Source: Mycobacterium sp. GA-2829
GTDB taxonomy: Bacteria; Actinomycetota; Actinomycetes; Mycobacteriales; Mycobacteriaceae
NCBI RefSeq assembly: GCF_001499965.1
Contig: NZ_LQIT01000020.1
Coordinates: 26,888 to 90,887, forward strand
Direction: 5' to 3'
DNA length: 64,000 bases
Below the pieces are notes generated by a model. That model ran no database searches. It was not told the origin of the DNA and saw only the letters and a list, made by a program, of their open reading frames with translations. Of the stretch, positions 39,802-48,285 are shown one piece after another (position 1 is the first letter of the stretch; each line of letters starts with the position of its first letter). Made by a program: the position numbers and the translations under genes.

Positions 39802-42800
39802 ATGGACCATGCGCGTCACCAGGCGATCTCATCGGCGCACCGCCTGGCAAACGCTGCCCGTGTCGGAGCCCCGGGTGTCGTGACGGCCCGGACGGTCGAT
39901 CTGGACGGCTGTGTGGTCGGCCGCGGACCCGAGCTCGCCGAATTGCGTGAGGCGGTGCAGACCGCCGAGCGCGAGGGCGGGACCTGCGTACTGCTCAGTG
40001 CCGCACCGGGTATTGGCAAGTCGACGCTCATCCAGGCGTTCGGGGCCGAGGTCGGCCAGCGCGGCTGCGTGTTCGGCTACGGCCGGTGCCGCGAGGGCCA
40101 ACCGGCGCCGTACGCCGCACTCGCCGACGCCCTCGGCGCAATCGTGCGCACGATGGACGCCACCGCCGCCTCGGAGCGCGACCGCTGGCGGGGCGAACTC
40201 GCGTCCGGGATGTCGGCGCTGTCCGGCGTCCTCGGTGAACTCGTACCCGACATCGGCCGCGTCCTCGGCGAGGCCTCAAAGGTCACCGACCTCAACGCCG
40301 CCGAGGCCCGTCGGCGGCTGCACCGTGCCGTGATCCGGGTGCTGTCCGATACGTCGACGTTCCGTCCGGTCGTCCTGGCGATCGACGATCTGCAGTGGGC
40401 GGACCGGGACACGCTGCTGCTGCTGTCGGAGCTGTTGACGACATCGCTGCGAAACGTACTGGTGCTCGGCAGCTTTCGTACCGGGAAGTTCGATCCGCCG
40501 GCGGCGGGGCTGACGTCGGCACACCTGCGCACCTTCGAACTCGCGCCGCTGACGCTGCGGGATCTGCAGGACCTGCTGGCCGTGGTGTGCGGCCGGGGAC
40601 CCGAACTGGGTGAGGTGGCGGGCGAATTCCACCACCGCACCGGCGGCAACCCGCTGCAGGTCCGGCAGCTGCTGCACCGCGCCCAACGCGACGGCGCGCT
40701 GAGCTCCTCGGGGCCCGAGGGGACGCCGTGTTGGGACCTGCGCATCCTGTCCTCGATCGAGGTGACCGCGACGACCGCCGCCTTCCTCGGGCGCCTGCTT
40801 GGCCAACTGCGCCCCGTCGACCGTGCGGTGCTGGGTGCGGTGACGTGCTTCGGCGGCGAGTTCGACCTCGACGATGCGACGGCCGCGGCCGCCCGACCCG
40901 CCGACGTCGTCGCGCACGCACTCTGGTCGGCGCTCGAGCTACGCCTGATCGAGGCCGTCGACAGCGGTGGCCGGCGGATCGCCAACGCATTGAGCCGCGA
41001 CGCGCGGTACCGGTTCAGCCACGACCAGGTGGCCGAAGCCGCGCGGGTGGGCCTGTCCGCCGACGACACGCGTCAGATCCACCTGCGGATCGGCCGGCGA
41101 CTGATGCAGCAGGGCGACGATCGGTTGTTCGAGGCGGCCCGGCATCTCGGCATCGGCGGCCGCGACCTCGACGACGCCCAGGAGCGGGCGAGCTTCGTCG
41201 ACGTGCTCCAGCGCGCAGCACGCAGAGCCAAGGCGCAGACGTCGTTCCCGCTCGCGCTCGAATACTGCAGGCACGGTCTGGAACTGCTCGGTGAACATCG
41301 TTGGGCCGCACTTTTTCCCGTGGCTCGGCGGTTGCAACTGGATGCCGCGCACGCCGCGTTGCTGGTCGGGGACGTGGCGGCACTGCACACCCTGCTCGAC
41401 GAAGCCGACGTCATGCTGGCCGAACCCGCCGACCGCACCCGGCTGGCGTATCTGCGGCTGAAAGGATGCATCGCGCAGAACCGGCTGCAGGAAGCGCTTG
41501 AAACCGGCCTGCGGGCCCTGGCCGAACTCGGTCAACCCCTGCCCGCCGTCGCGGGTAAGCCCCGGATGGCCGCGGCGCTGGTGCGCACGAAGTTCACCAT
41601 GAGCCAGTGGTCCGACGAACGGCTGCTGGCGCTGGCGCTCTGCGAGGATCCGCGCGTCATCGAGATCCAGCGGCTGCTCTCCGAGATGCGGAGCCTGTGC
41701 TACATCGTCGCTCCGAACCTCTTTCCGTTGATCGTGCGCAGACAACTGGAGTTGATGCTGGCGCATGGCCACACCTCGAGCTCACCGCTGGGCTTGGTGA
41801 GCTTTGGTCTGCTGCTCGTGATGACCGGCGACCGGGCGGGCGGTCAGCGGTTCGGCGAGATCGGCGTGCGTCTGGCCGACCGCGACGAATTCCTCGAGGC
41901 CCGACCGCAGACGGTCTTCCTCTACCTCAACTTCATCCGGCACTGGCGGCACCCGCTGCGCGAGGGGTTGGGGCTGCTGCGTGATTCGGTCACCGAGGCA
42001 CTGGATCAGGGCGACCACGAGTACGCCGGATTCCTGGCGGCCGCGCTGCTTTCCCAGTCGTTCTGGATCGGTAGGCCGCTGACGGAGATCGACGCGCTGG
42101 CGCGTTCGCTGATCCCCGAATTCCGTTCCCAGCCCGTGCCCACTGCGCTCTGCCAAGCCGTGCAACAGATCTGCCTGAACCTGATGGGCCGCAGCGGCGA
42201 CCCGTTCCTGCTCGCGGGCGAGAGCGGTTACGACGAACGGGAGGCGCTGGCGGCGGCACGCCGAGAAAGCGACGAGGTGGCGCTGAGCACCGTCGCGACG
42301 ATGAAACTGGGGCTGTACTTCTGGTGTGCCGACTACGCGGGCGGCGCCGAAGCGGCCACAGAGATGCTCGCCCATCTCGGCGGGATGGCCGGCACCGCGA
42401 TCTTCCAACTGGACCATCTCATCGCGGCCCTGTGCATGATCCGCGCGGCCCCGCACGCCCGGACGACGCGCCAATGCGTGCACCGGGCGCTCGAACTGCA
42501 CCGGAAGTGGGCGGCCGAGGCACCGGCCAACTACGCGGCACCGTATGAACTGCTGGACGGCGTGTGGGAGCGCGCCCGGGGCCACCATCGCAAGGCGGAG
42601 ACCCACCTCGACCGCGCGATGACGCTCGCCGAGCGCAACCAGTTGCCGTTGATCGCCGCCCTCGCCTACGAGGAGGCCGCCGGGCTGTACGCCGACGTCG
42701 GTCGGCAGTCGTTGGTCGAACACATGCTGCGCACCGCGCATCAGCGCTGGCTGCGGCAGGGCATGACGGTGCGCGCCGCACGTCTCGCCCGCACGCATCC

Positions 42801-44196
42801 CTGGTTGCTGAGCCGCGAACTGGTCCCTCCGCAGTCCGACGGCGTCGATCCCTCGGCGGCCCACCATGTGATGCGGGCGCTTTCGGGGGCGCGCACGGCG
42901 GATCGGTTGGCCACCGTGGTGCTGGGCGCGGTCGCGGATCTGACCGGTGCGGACCGGATTCTGCTTCTCACCGGCGGCGGGGAGGATCTCGCGGTCCGCG
43001 CGGTGCGAGAGGGTGAAGCCACCACGCTCGTGGACGGGCCGTGGACCGAGATCCGCTACGACAGGAACGCTGTCCGCGCGGCGGTGAAGAGTAGCTCGCC
43101 GCTCACCGTCGGGTCCGATGCCGCCCGCCGCGTGACCGCGGTGCTCGTGGCGCCGATCGTCGTGCAGGACAGGGTGATCGGGGTGGTCTACGCCGAACAC
43201 CGGGAGCCTGGCAGCGATTTCACCGCCGTGCAGGAGGATGCGGTCGCGTTCCTTTGCGATCAGGCGGCCGCTCCCCTGTGGAACTTCCAGCTCGAGGACC
43301 GGTTGCGGGCCGCCGACGAACACCGCCGCTCGCTGATCGACGTGCAGTCCCGCTTCGTGCCGAACGAACTGCTGCGCATCCTCGACATCGACGATCTGCG
43401 GCGGGTGCGCAGCGGCTACCGGGTCGAGCGGGAGATGACCGTGCTGATCTCCGACATCCGGGGCTACACGACGATGGTCGAGGACATGAGCGTGTCGGAG
43501 GCCAGCAACCTCGCGATGGGGTTCATGCGGGCGGTGGAGGTTCCGATCATCTCCTGCAACGGCATGATCCAGGACCTCCGCGGCGACGAGATCGTCGCGG
43601 TCTTCGACTCCGGCCCGGAGGACGCGGTGCGGGCGGGACTGGCGATGCTGAACTCGCTGCGCGAGCACAACCGCGAGCGGGTGGCACACGGGTCACAGGA
43701 GTTGCGGGTCGGGATCGGCATCAACACCGGTGTGGTGGGCGTCGGACTGGTCGGTGGCGTGAACCGGATGGTGTTGACGATCATCGGCGACGCGGTGAAC
43801 CTCGCCGCCCGGATCGAGAGCACCAACAAGCGGTACGGTTCGGCGCTACTGATCTCCGACGCCACGTACGGCCGATTGAGCGACCGCGACAGGTTCGACG
43901 TCCGCCGGATGGAGCGGGTGATGGTGGTCAACCGGCGCAGACCGGTGACGATCTACGAGGTCTACGACGACGATCCGGCACCGCTCCGGGAGGCCAAGCG
44001 CGCGGCCCAGCCCGCTTTCGACCGCGCCTTCGCCCTGTTCGACGCGGGTGAGACCGACCGCGCGCGAACCGCTTTCGAAGATTGCCGGGGGTTATTGCCC
44101 GGCGATCCGATCGCCCCGTTGCACCTGGCCCACTGCGATGCGGTGAGCCACGGGGAGATGTCACCGGGCCAGGAGATCGTGCTCGCCCACAAATAG
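39802..44196 (+). CDS. Giant AAA ATPase–TPR–GAF–class III nucleotidyl cyclase protein
   Basis: The 1464-residue signalling protein has, in order: a STAND-like ATPase with Walker A SAAPGIGKSTLI near residues 66-77 and Walker B VVLAIDDLQWADRD near 191-204; a helical TPR-like region (~450-1030); a GAF domain (~1034-1165, DRLATVVLGAVADLTGADRI); and a class III cyclase domain (~1205-1385). The cyclase keeps a metal Asp (ISDIRGYTT, Asp1218), a second Asp in LRGDEIVAVF, and the IGDAVNLAARIES motif with its transition-state Asn/Arg. The residue three before that GD, usually an adenine-selecting Lys, is Asp. No LuxR helix-turn-helix follows. ATG 39802 has GGAAGG directly before it; GTG 39880 is an alternative. 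It stands 27 nt before the encapsulin-like gene. Confidence 0.85.
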   Translation: MDHARHQAISSAHRLANAARVGAPGVVTARTVDLDGCVVGRGPELAELREAVQTAEREGGTCVLLSAAPGIGKSTLIQAFGAEVGQRGCVFGYGRCREGQPAPYAALADALGAIVRTMDATAASERDRWRGELASGMSALSGVLGELVPDIGRVLGEASKVTDLNAAEARRRLHRAVIRVLSDTSTFRPVVLAIDDLQWADRDTLLLLSELLTTSLRNVLVLGSFRTGKFDPPAAGLTSAHLRTFELAPLTLRDLQDLLAVVCGRGPELGEVAGEFHHRTGGNPLQVRQLLHRAQRDGALSSSGPEGTPCWDLRILSSIEVTATTAAFLGRLLGQLRPVDRAVLGAVTCFGGEFDLDDATAAAARPADVVAHALWSALELRLIEAVDSGGRRIANALSRDARYRFSHDQVAEAARVGLSADDTRQIHLRIGRRLMQQGDDRLFEAARHLGIGGRDLDDAQERASFVDVLQRAARRAKAQTSFPLALEYCRHGLELLGEHRWAALFPVARRLQLDAAHAALLVGDVAALHTLLDEADVMLAEPADRTRLAYLRLKGCIAQNRLQEALETGLRALAELGQPLPAVAGKPRMAAALVRTKFTMSQWSDERLLALALCEDPRVIEIQRLLSEMRSLCYIVAPNLFPLIVRRQLELMLAHGHTSSSPLGLVSFGLLLVMTGDRAGGQRFGEIGVRLADRDEFLEARPQTVFLYLNFIRHWRHPLREGLGLLRDSVTEALDQGDHEYAGFLAAALLSQSFWIGRPLTEIDALARSLIPEFRSQPVPTALCQAVQQICLNLMGRSGDPFLLAGESGYDEREALAAARRESDEVALSTVATMKLGLYFWCADYAGGAEAATEMLAHLGGMAGTAIFQLDHLIAALCMIRAAPHARTTRQCVHRALELHRKWAAEAPANYAAPYELLDGVWERARGHHRKAETHLDRAMTLAERNQLPLIAALAYEEAAGLYADVGRQSLVEHMLRTAHQRWLRQGMTVRAARLARTHPWLLSRELVPPQSDGVDPSAAHHVMRALSGARTADRLATVVLGAVADLTGADRILLLTGGGEDLAVRAVREGEATTLVDGPWTEIRYDRNAVRAAVKSSSPLTVGSDAARRVTAVLVAPIVVQDRVIGVVYAEHREPGSDFTAVQEDAVAFLCDQAAAPLWNFQLEDRLRAADEHRRSLIDVQSRFVPNELLRILDIDDLRRVRSGYRVEREMTVLISDIRGYTTMVEDMSVSEASNLAMGFMRAVEVPIISCNGMIQDLRGDEIVAVFDSGPEDAVRAGLAMLNSLREHNRERVAHGSQELRVGIGINTGVVGVGLVGGVNRMVLTIIGDAVNLAARIESTNKRYGSALLISDATYGRLSDRDRFDVRRMERVMVVNRRRPVTIYEVYDDDPAPLREAKRAAQPAFDRAFALFDAGETDRARTAFEDCRGLLPGDPIAPLHLAHCDAVSHGEMSPGQEIVLAHK

Positions 44197-44223
44197 CTCA
44201 CTTCACCTCGAGGGGGAACGGAC

Positions 44224-45009
44224 ATGTATCTGAGCGCCGAACAACTGGCCGCGGCCAACACCGCGATCCGGCGGACCTTCGAGCAGAGCAGTATCGCCTG
44301 GCAGGCGATACCCCACTGGGACATCGGCGATCCATCGGCGACGAATGTCCGCGACGGCAGAGTCAACAAGCCGGGCGTTCTATCCCTCGGACTGGCCCGG
44401 GAGGAGTTCAAGCTGACGCTCGCCCAGATCAGCGCTCCCACGCCCGATTCAGTTCTCGCAGAGGTCATCGCCGAGACCGTGAAACTGGCCAGGAAGGTCG
44501 ACAGGACGGTGCTGGACACGTTGAAGAACTCCACCGCGGTGAAGTTCGAGCTGACGGGCACATCGGCGGACAAGGTCCAATCGGCACTGATCGATGCGCG
44601 GGCGGCACTGGAGAACAGAGGGTTCCGAGCGCCATCGTGTCTGATCACCAACACCGAGGGGCTCAAAGCGCTCAGTACGGTGGCCACCGGTGACTCGGCC
44701 CTCGAAGCCGTACTCGACTCGGCCTATGTCAACTCGCTGCACCGCTCGTCGCGGCTCGACGTGAAGGTGAACAAAACCGCAAAGATCGCCATGATCATGC
44801 TGGGCCGACGGCAGCGCATCGCGCACGGCGCCGCCGGAGAGGCGTCCTGCGGTGAGGAACCGGTCGACCTCGCCGTCAGCGTCATGCCGAGCCTGGAGGT
44901 CATCGGCGAAGTCGGCGCAGCCACCGTCAAAGCGTTTGTGCGCACCCGGTTCGCCCTCCGGATCAAAGACAAGGACGGGGTCAAGCGGATCGTCGACGAG
45001 CAGCCATGA
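44224..45009 (+). CDS. HK97-fold / encapsulin-like shell protein
   Basis: This 261-residue soluble protein shows the layout of an HK97-fold shell subunit. An N-terminal helix (LSAEQLAAANTAIRRTF) is followed by an extended-loop region (VNKPGVLSLGLAREEFKLTLAQIS, residues 48-71 in two parts), a long spine helix with the paired pattern AETVKLARKVDRTVLDTL, an A-domain stretch SALIDARAALENRGFRAPSC then LITNTEGLKALS, and final strands SVMPSLEVIGEVGAATVKAF and ALRIKDKDGVKRI. This order matches encapsulins such as that of Thermotoga. AGGGGGAA (44211-44218) lies 5 nt before the ATG. No terminase, portal or protease genes are near, so it is not a prophage capsid. The fold assignment is inference from pattern. 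Confidence 0.65.
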   Translation: MYLSAEQLAAANTAIRRTFEQSSIAWQAIPHWDIGDPSATNVRDGRVNKPGVLSLGLAREEFKLTLAQISAPTPDSVLAEVIAETVKLARKVDRTVLDTLKNSTAVKFELTGTSADKVQSALIDARAALENRGFRAPSCLITNTEGLKALSTVATGDSALEAVLDSAYVNSLHRSSRLDVKVNKTAKIAMIMLGRRQRIAHGAAGEASCGEEPVDLAVSVMPSLEVIGEVGAATVKAFVRTRFALRIKDKDGVKRIVDEQP

Positions 45010-46169
45010 CGTCGACCATCCCCGAACGAAGCCCCACGGCGAATCCTCTCGAGGACTACCTCGCGCTGTGCCGTGAGGCGTGCGACGGCGAGATCGAGCG
45101 GCTCTACGCGTCGGGACACAGCGGCTCCGGTTTCGACGAGCTGCTGCTCGACTACCCGCGCCGCGGCGGGAAGGCGCTGCGTCCCGCATTGAGCATCGCG
45201 GTCTGCCTGGGGCTCGGCGGTCAGCTGGACGCGATCTTGCCGACGGCGGCCACCCTCGAGCTCTACCACAACGCGTTCCTCATCCACGACGACATCGAGG
45301 ACGAATCCTGGTGGCGCCGGGGCAAACCCACCATGCACATCGACCACGGCATCCCGGTCGCCGTCAACGTCGGCGACGCGATGCTCTCGTTGTCGCTGCA
45401 GCCGCTGCTCGACAACGTCGAACGGGTCGGTCTGGGGCCCGCTCTGCGCATCCTGCGGGCCGTGGCGCACATGACCCGAAAGACCGTCGAGGGCCAGGCG
45501 ATCGAACTCGAGTGGGTGCGCTCGAACGCCTGGCGGCTCGACGACGACGACTACCTCGAGATGGTCGAGCTCAAGACCAGCTGGTACTCGTTCATCACAC
45601 CGCTGCAGGCTGGCGCGATCGCGGCCGGGACCGACCCTGCCCGGTTACCGGTGCTGGAGACGCTCGGCCGACACCTCGGCGCCGCGTTCCAGATCACCGA
45701 CGATCTGCTGAACCTGCGCGCCGACCCGCAGGCGTACGGCAAGGAGATCGGGGGCGACCTCTGGGAGGGCAAACGGACATTGATGCTGTTGCACGCATTG
45801 CGCTCGGCCCAACCGCACGACCGCGTCCGTGCGCTGCAGATCCTCGGCCGGCGGCGGCCGAGCGGGGACGGCGGACCCGGGCTCACCGACCTGCTCGACC
45901 AACTCACCACACGGGGTGAGCTCTCGGCGTCGGGTCACGCCGAACTCGTTGCGGTGCTCGCGGATTCGGACGTCAAAACCCTCGAGGATGTGCGCTGGCT
46001 GTACGACCTCATGACCCACGTCGGATCGCTTCGGCATGCCCGCGAGGTCGCCGCCCGGCACGCGCAGGACGCCGCGACCGTGTTGGCCGGCCTCGACTGG
46101 CTGCCCGCCAGCCGCCATCGTGACGCGCTGGCGGAGCTCGTCGACTACGTGCACGGGCGGACCCGATGA
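45006..46169 (+). CDS. Polyprenyl diphosphate synthase (trans-isoprenyl)
   Basis: This class I isoprenyl diphosphate synthase of 387 residues condenses IPP with an allylic diphosphate. RRGGKALRPAL near residues 52-62 is the substrate-binding region. The first Asp-rich motif is DDIED (95-99) in FLIHDDIEDESWWRRGKPTMH. The second region, FQITDDLLNLRAD near 229-240, is DDxxN rather than DDxxD. The residue five before the first motif is Ala, a small side chain that in this family usually allows products of C20 or longer. A C-terminal helical extension (~300-387) is longer than usual. ATGA overlaps link it to the shell gene before and the orphan gene after. It likely makes the substrate for the hydratase and flavoprotein downstream. 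Confidence 0.9.
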   Translation: MTSTIPERSPTANPLEDYLALCREACDGEIERLYASGHSGSGFDELLLDYPRRGGKALRPALSIAVCLGLGGQLDAILPTAATLELYHNAFLIHDDIEDESWWRRGKPTMHIDHGIPVAVNVGDAMLSLSLQPLLDNVERVGLGPALRILRAVAHMTRKTVEGQAIELEWVRSNAWRLDDDDYLEMVELKTSWYSFITPLQAGAIAAGTDPARLPVLETLGRHLGAAFQITDDLLNLRADPQAYGKEIGGDLWEGKRTLMLLHALRSAQPHDRVRALQILGRRRPSGDGGPGLTDLLDQLTTRGELSASGHAELVAVLADSDVKTLEDVRWLYDLMTHVGSLRHAREVAARHAQDAATVLAGLDWLPASRHRDALAELVDYVHGRTR

Positions 46170-46624
46170 CGCCCGAAAATCTCGTCAGCATGCTCGCCGA
46201 ACTCGAGCGTGTCCGTGGGCTGGTCCTCGACCTCGTCGAACGCAGCGCTCCCCTGCTGCACCCGACCCCGCCCGACGGATCCACCGGACCCGAACAGAGA
46301 GTGCTCGAGCTCCTCATCGGGGCACGGCGCGCAGTGCTGGGCAACCCGGCAGCGGCACGGGAGATCCACGACGTGCTCATCGCCGAGGGCCGCCGCTTCG
46401 CGCAGACCCCCGAGGGGGCGCGGTTGCGCGACGGACTCGTCGCGTCCGAGGCGGTCGAGGACCTCCGGCGCATCTGGGAGACGGTGAGCTTCAACGTGCT
46501 CGACGGACCCGCATCGCCCCACTGCGCACCGGACGGGTGGGCCGAACTGCTCGCCGATGTGGTGATCGGGCACGGCCTCGACGACAAGACCTTGGCGCGC
46601 CTGCGGCCGGAGGGTTTCGCATGA
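46166..46624 (+). CDS. Orphan helical protein in the encapsulin/terpenoid operon
   Basis: I do not recognise this 152-residue protein. It is predicted to be mainly helical: VSMLAELERVRGLVLDLVER near residues 7-26, GPEQRVLELLIGARRAVLG, REIHDVLIAEGRRFAQTPEG and VEDLRRIWETVSFNVLDG. There is no membrane segment or signal peptide. The N-terminal 30 residues could form a coiled coil. It overlaps the prenyl synthase stop (ATGA) and the next orphan's start (ATGA), so its level is tied to the pathway enzymes. A cargo, adaptor or enzyme partner role is possible. Confidence 0.72.
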   Translation: MTPENLVSMLAELERVRGLVLDLVERSAPLLHPTPPDGSTGPEQRVLELLIGARRAVLGNPAAAREIHDVLIAEGRRFAQTPEGARLRDGLVASEAVEDLRRIWETVSFNVLDGPASPHCAPDGWAELLADVVIGHGLDDKTLARLRPEGFA

Positions 46625-46887
46625 CCCTCACCGACCCGTGTGACGCCCTGGCGGACGAGAGCACCTTCATCGGGTACCTGACGGGCCTCGCCGGGGTGGC
46701 GCGCCTGGTACGGAGGTTGGCCGAGGCGCCCCGGCGCGAGAATCCCGATCACACCGACGATTTCGTCGACCTGCTCCTCGGTCTGGCGAGTGTCGGGCGC
46801 AGGGTCGAGTATCTCGCCGCACCGCCGGCGGCCGCGCCGGACACCGCCCGAGCCGACACGATCCTGGCGGGGCGGTGGCTGCGGTGA
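46621..46887 (+). CDS. Small orphan protein in the encapsulin/terpenoid operon
   Basis: This 88-residue soluble protein is of unknown family. It is helical in prediction, with DESTFIGYLTGLAGVARLV near residues 12-30 and DHTDDFVDLLLGLASVGRRV near 43-62, and a short Ala/Pro-rich C-terminus. The ATG at 46621 and the stop at 46885 both overlap neighbouring genes by 4 nt, so it is real despite its small size. Its two amphipathic helices resemble a helical hairpin, which may be a dimerisation or docking module. Confidence 0.68.
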   Translation: MTLTDPCDALADESTFIGYLTGLAGVARLVRRLAEAPRRENPDHTDDFVDLLLGLASVGRRVEYLAAPPAAAPDTARADTILAGRWLR

Positions 46888-47888
46888 CGGCGATGCTCAC
46901 GCTTAGCGACTTCGTCCGCGCCCCCGTGCTCGCCGCCGCACGGCCGGAGGACTTCAAGGAGTGGCACCACTTCGTCGTCCACGGTCCGCAACACCGGGTG
47001 TTGATCAACTTCAGCCTCACCGGCCACGCACCGGCGGCACCCCGGGTGATCGTCATCGTGCACGACCGGCGCTGGACCGGCGCCGTACAGCGTTTCGACA
47101 CAGCCGATCTCGAGATCTCCGCCGACCTGGGCAGCATGTCCATCGGCGCCAACCGCCTCACCCTGCGCCCCGACGGTTACGACCTGACACTCGACCTGCC
47201 CGCCCACGACATCCAAGGCGAACTCCACCTCACGTCGGTGAGCAAGCCGTTTGTCGTCAACAACCAACCCGTCGGCGAAGGAACGATGAGCTGGTTGTTC
47301 GTCCCGCGGTTACGCACCGACGGCTGGCTGGGGATCGGCGGGCAGAACCATCCGCTCGACGGTGCCCCGGCGTATCACGACCACAACTGGGGCCGGTTCT
47401 GCTGGGGCGGCGACTTCGGCTGGACGTGGGGCACCATCCTGCCGCGCGATGCGGACGACCCGTGGTCATTCGTCGTGCTCCAGATGACCGACCGGGCGCG
47501 GCTGCGCAACCTGTCCCAAGCGCTCTACGTGTGGCACGACGGCGAACCCGCCGCGATCTTCCGGCATGCCGCGGTGCGCATGCACAGCCACGGCGTCTTC
47601 TCGCACGGCCCGGACTGCACGCTGCCACCGCCCATGCGCCTGGTCCTGGACGGACGCAGCCCCGGTGTCGCCGAACGCATCGACGTCGAGGCCTGTCGCG
47701 CCTCCGACACCGTGCGCGCCGAGTTCCGTCCGACGTCCTATGCGCGGCTGGCGCAACCGAGTGACGTGCGCCCGGACGCCGCCACGGTCCTCTGCGAGAC
47801 CAGCGGAACCGCCCATGTGACCGGATCGGTCGACGGCCGCGACATCGACTTCGTCGGCGCCGGTGTATTCGAGTTCCTCCATGGCTGA
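46884..47888 (+). CDS. CrtC/AttH-like lipocalin-type hydratase
   Basis: This 334-residue protein resembles the carotenoid 1,2-hydratase CrtC (hydroxyneurosporene synthase) and related AttH lipocalin-like proteins. Two beta-barrel halves meet at the diagnostic APAYHDHNWGRFCWGGDFGW region near residues 158-177, which contains the conserved Tyr-His-Asp-His-Asn-Trp-Gly. VSKPFVVNNQPVGEGTMSWLF is another typical strand. CrtC adds water to a terminal isoprenoid double bond. No signal peptide is present. GTG 46884 forms a GTGA overlap with the preceding stop; ATG 46893 is possible. No phytoene synthase is nearby, so a classic carotenoid is not implied; the substrate may be a polyprenyl chain. Confidence 0.75.
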   Translation: MTAMLTLSDFVRAPVLAAARPEDFKEWHHFVVHGPQHRVLINFSLTGHAPAAPRVIVIVHDRRWTGAVQRFDTADLEISADLGSMSIGANRLTLRPDGYDLTLDLPAHDIQGELHLTSVSKPFVVNNQPVGEGTMSWLFVPRLRTDGWLGIGGQNHPLDGAPAYHDHNWGRFCWGGDFGWTWGTILPRDADDPWSFVVLQMTDRARLRNLSQALYVWHDGEPAAIFRHAAVRMHSHGVFSHGPDCTLPPPMRLVLDGRSPGVAERIDVEACRASDTVRAEFRPTSYARLAQPSDVRPDAATVLCETSGTAHVTGSVDGRDIDFVGAGVFEFLHG

Positions 47889-48285
47889 ACCGGTTTCGGC
47901 GTTGCTGCGACGCTCGCTCGGCCACCTCGAACTCGAGGTGCCCGAGAACTACCGGTTGCTTCTGGACAGGCTGGGTCCGCTCGTCGTCGAACTGGCCGTC
48001 GACGGTGAGGCGTTCACGATGTGCGGCGGCCACCGTGTAGTGGTCACCGACGGTCCGGCACACCGCCCCGGTGTCCGGGTGGGCACCACCCGCACCGCCA
48101 TCCTCGACCTCCTCGACGCGCGAACCGGATTGGACGAGGCCGTCGAGAACGGCGCGGTCCGGGTGCTCGGCGTACTGGACGACATCCTGCGCGCGCACGA
48201 CACCCTGCTCGCGTACGTGCACGCCGCGGTGCGGGCGCCCTCGCAGCCCGCCCTGCTGACCGCGCTGCGATCGGGGGCGGCGTGA
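47881..48285 (+). CDS. SCP2-like sterol/lipid carrier protein
   Basis: This 134-residue protein has the shape of an SCP2 lipid-binding domain: VELAVDGEAFTMCGGHRVVV near residues 40-59, then GVRVGTTRTAILDLLDARTGLDEAV and NGAVRVLGVLDDILRAHDTL, the pattern in which a strand followed by TTRxxxLxLLxG-like helices lines the lipid tunnel. It starts at ATG 47881 in an 8-nt overlap with the hydratase gene and ends in a GTGA overlap with the flavoprotein gene. It may carry a hydrophobic intermediate between the two enzymes. Similarity to SCP2 is judged from pattern only. Confidence 0.68.
   Translation: MAEPVSALLRRSLGHLELEVPENYRLLLDRLGPLVVELAVDGEAFTMCGGHRVVVTDGPAHRPGVRVGTTRTAILDLLDARTGLDEAVENGAVRVLGVLDDILRAHDTLLAYVHAAVRAPSQPALLTALRSGAA

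Noticed and set aside
39802..44196. LuxR-type (LAL) transcriptional regulator
   Set aside because: The C-terminus is a class III cyclase followed by a short TPR-like end; I see no helix-turn-helix.
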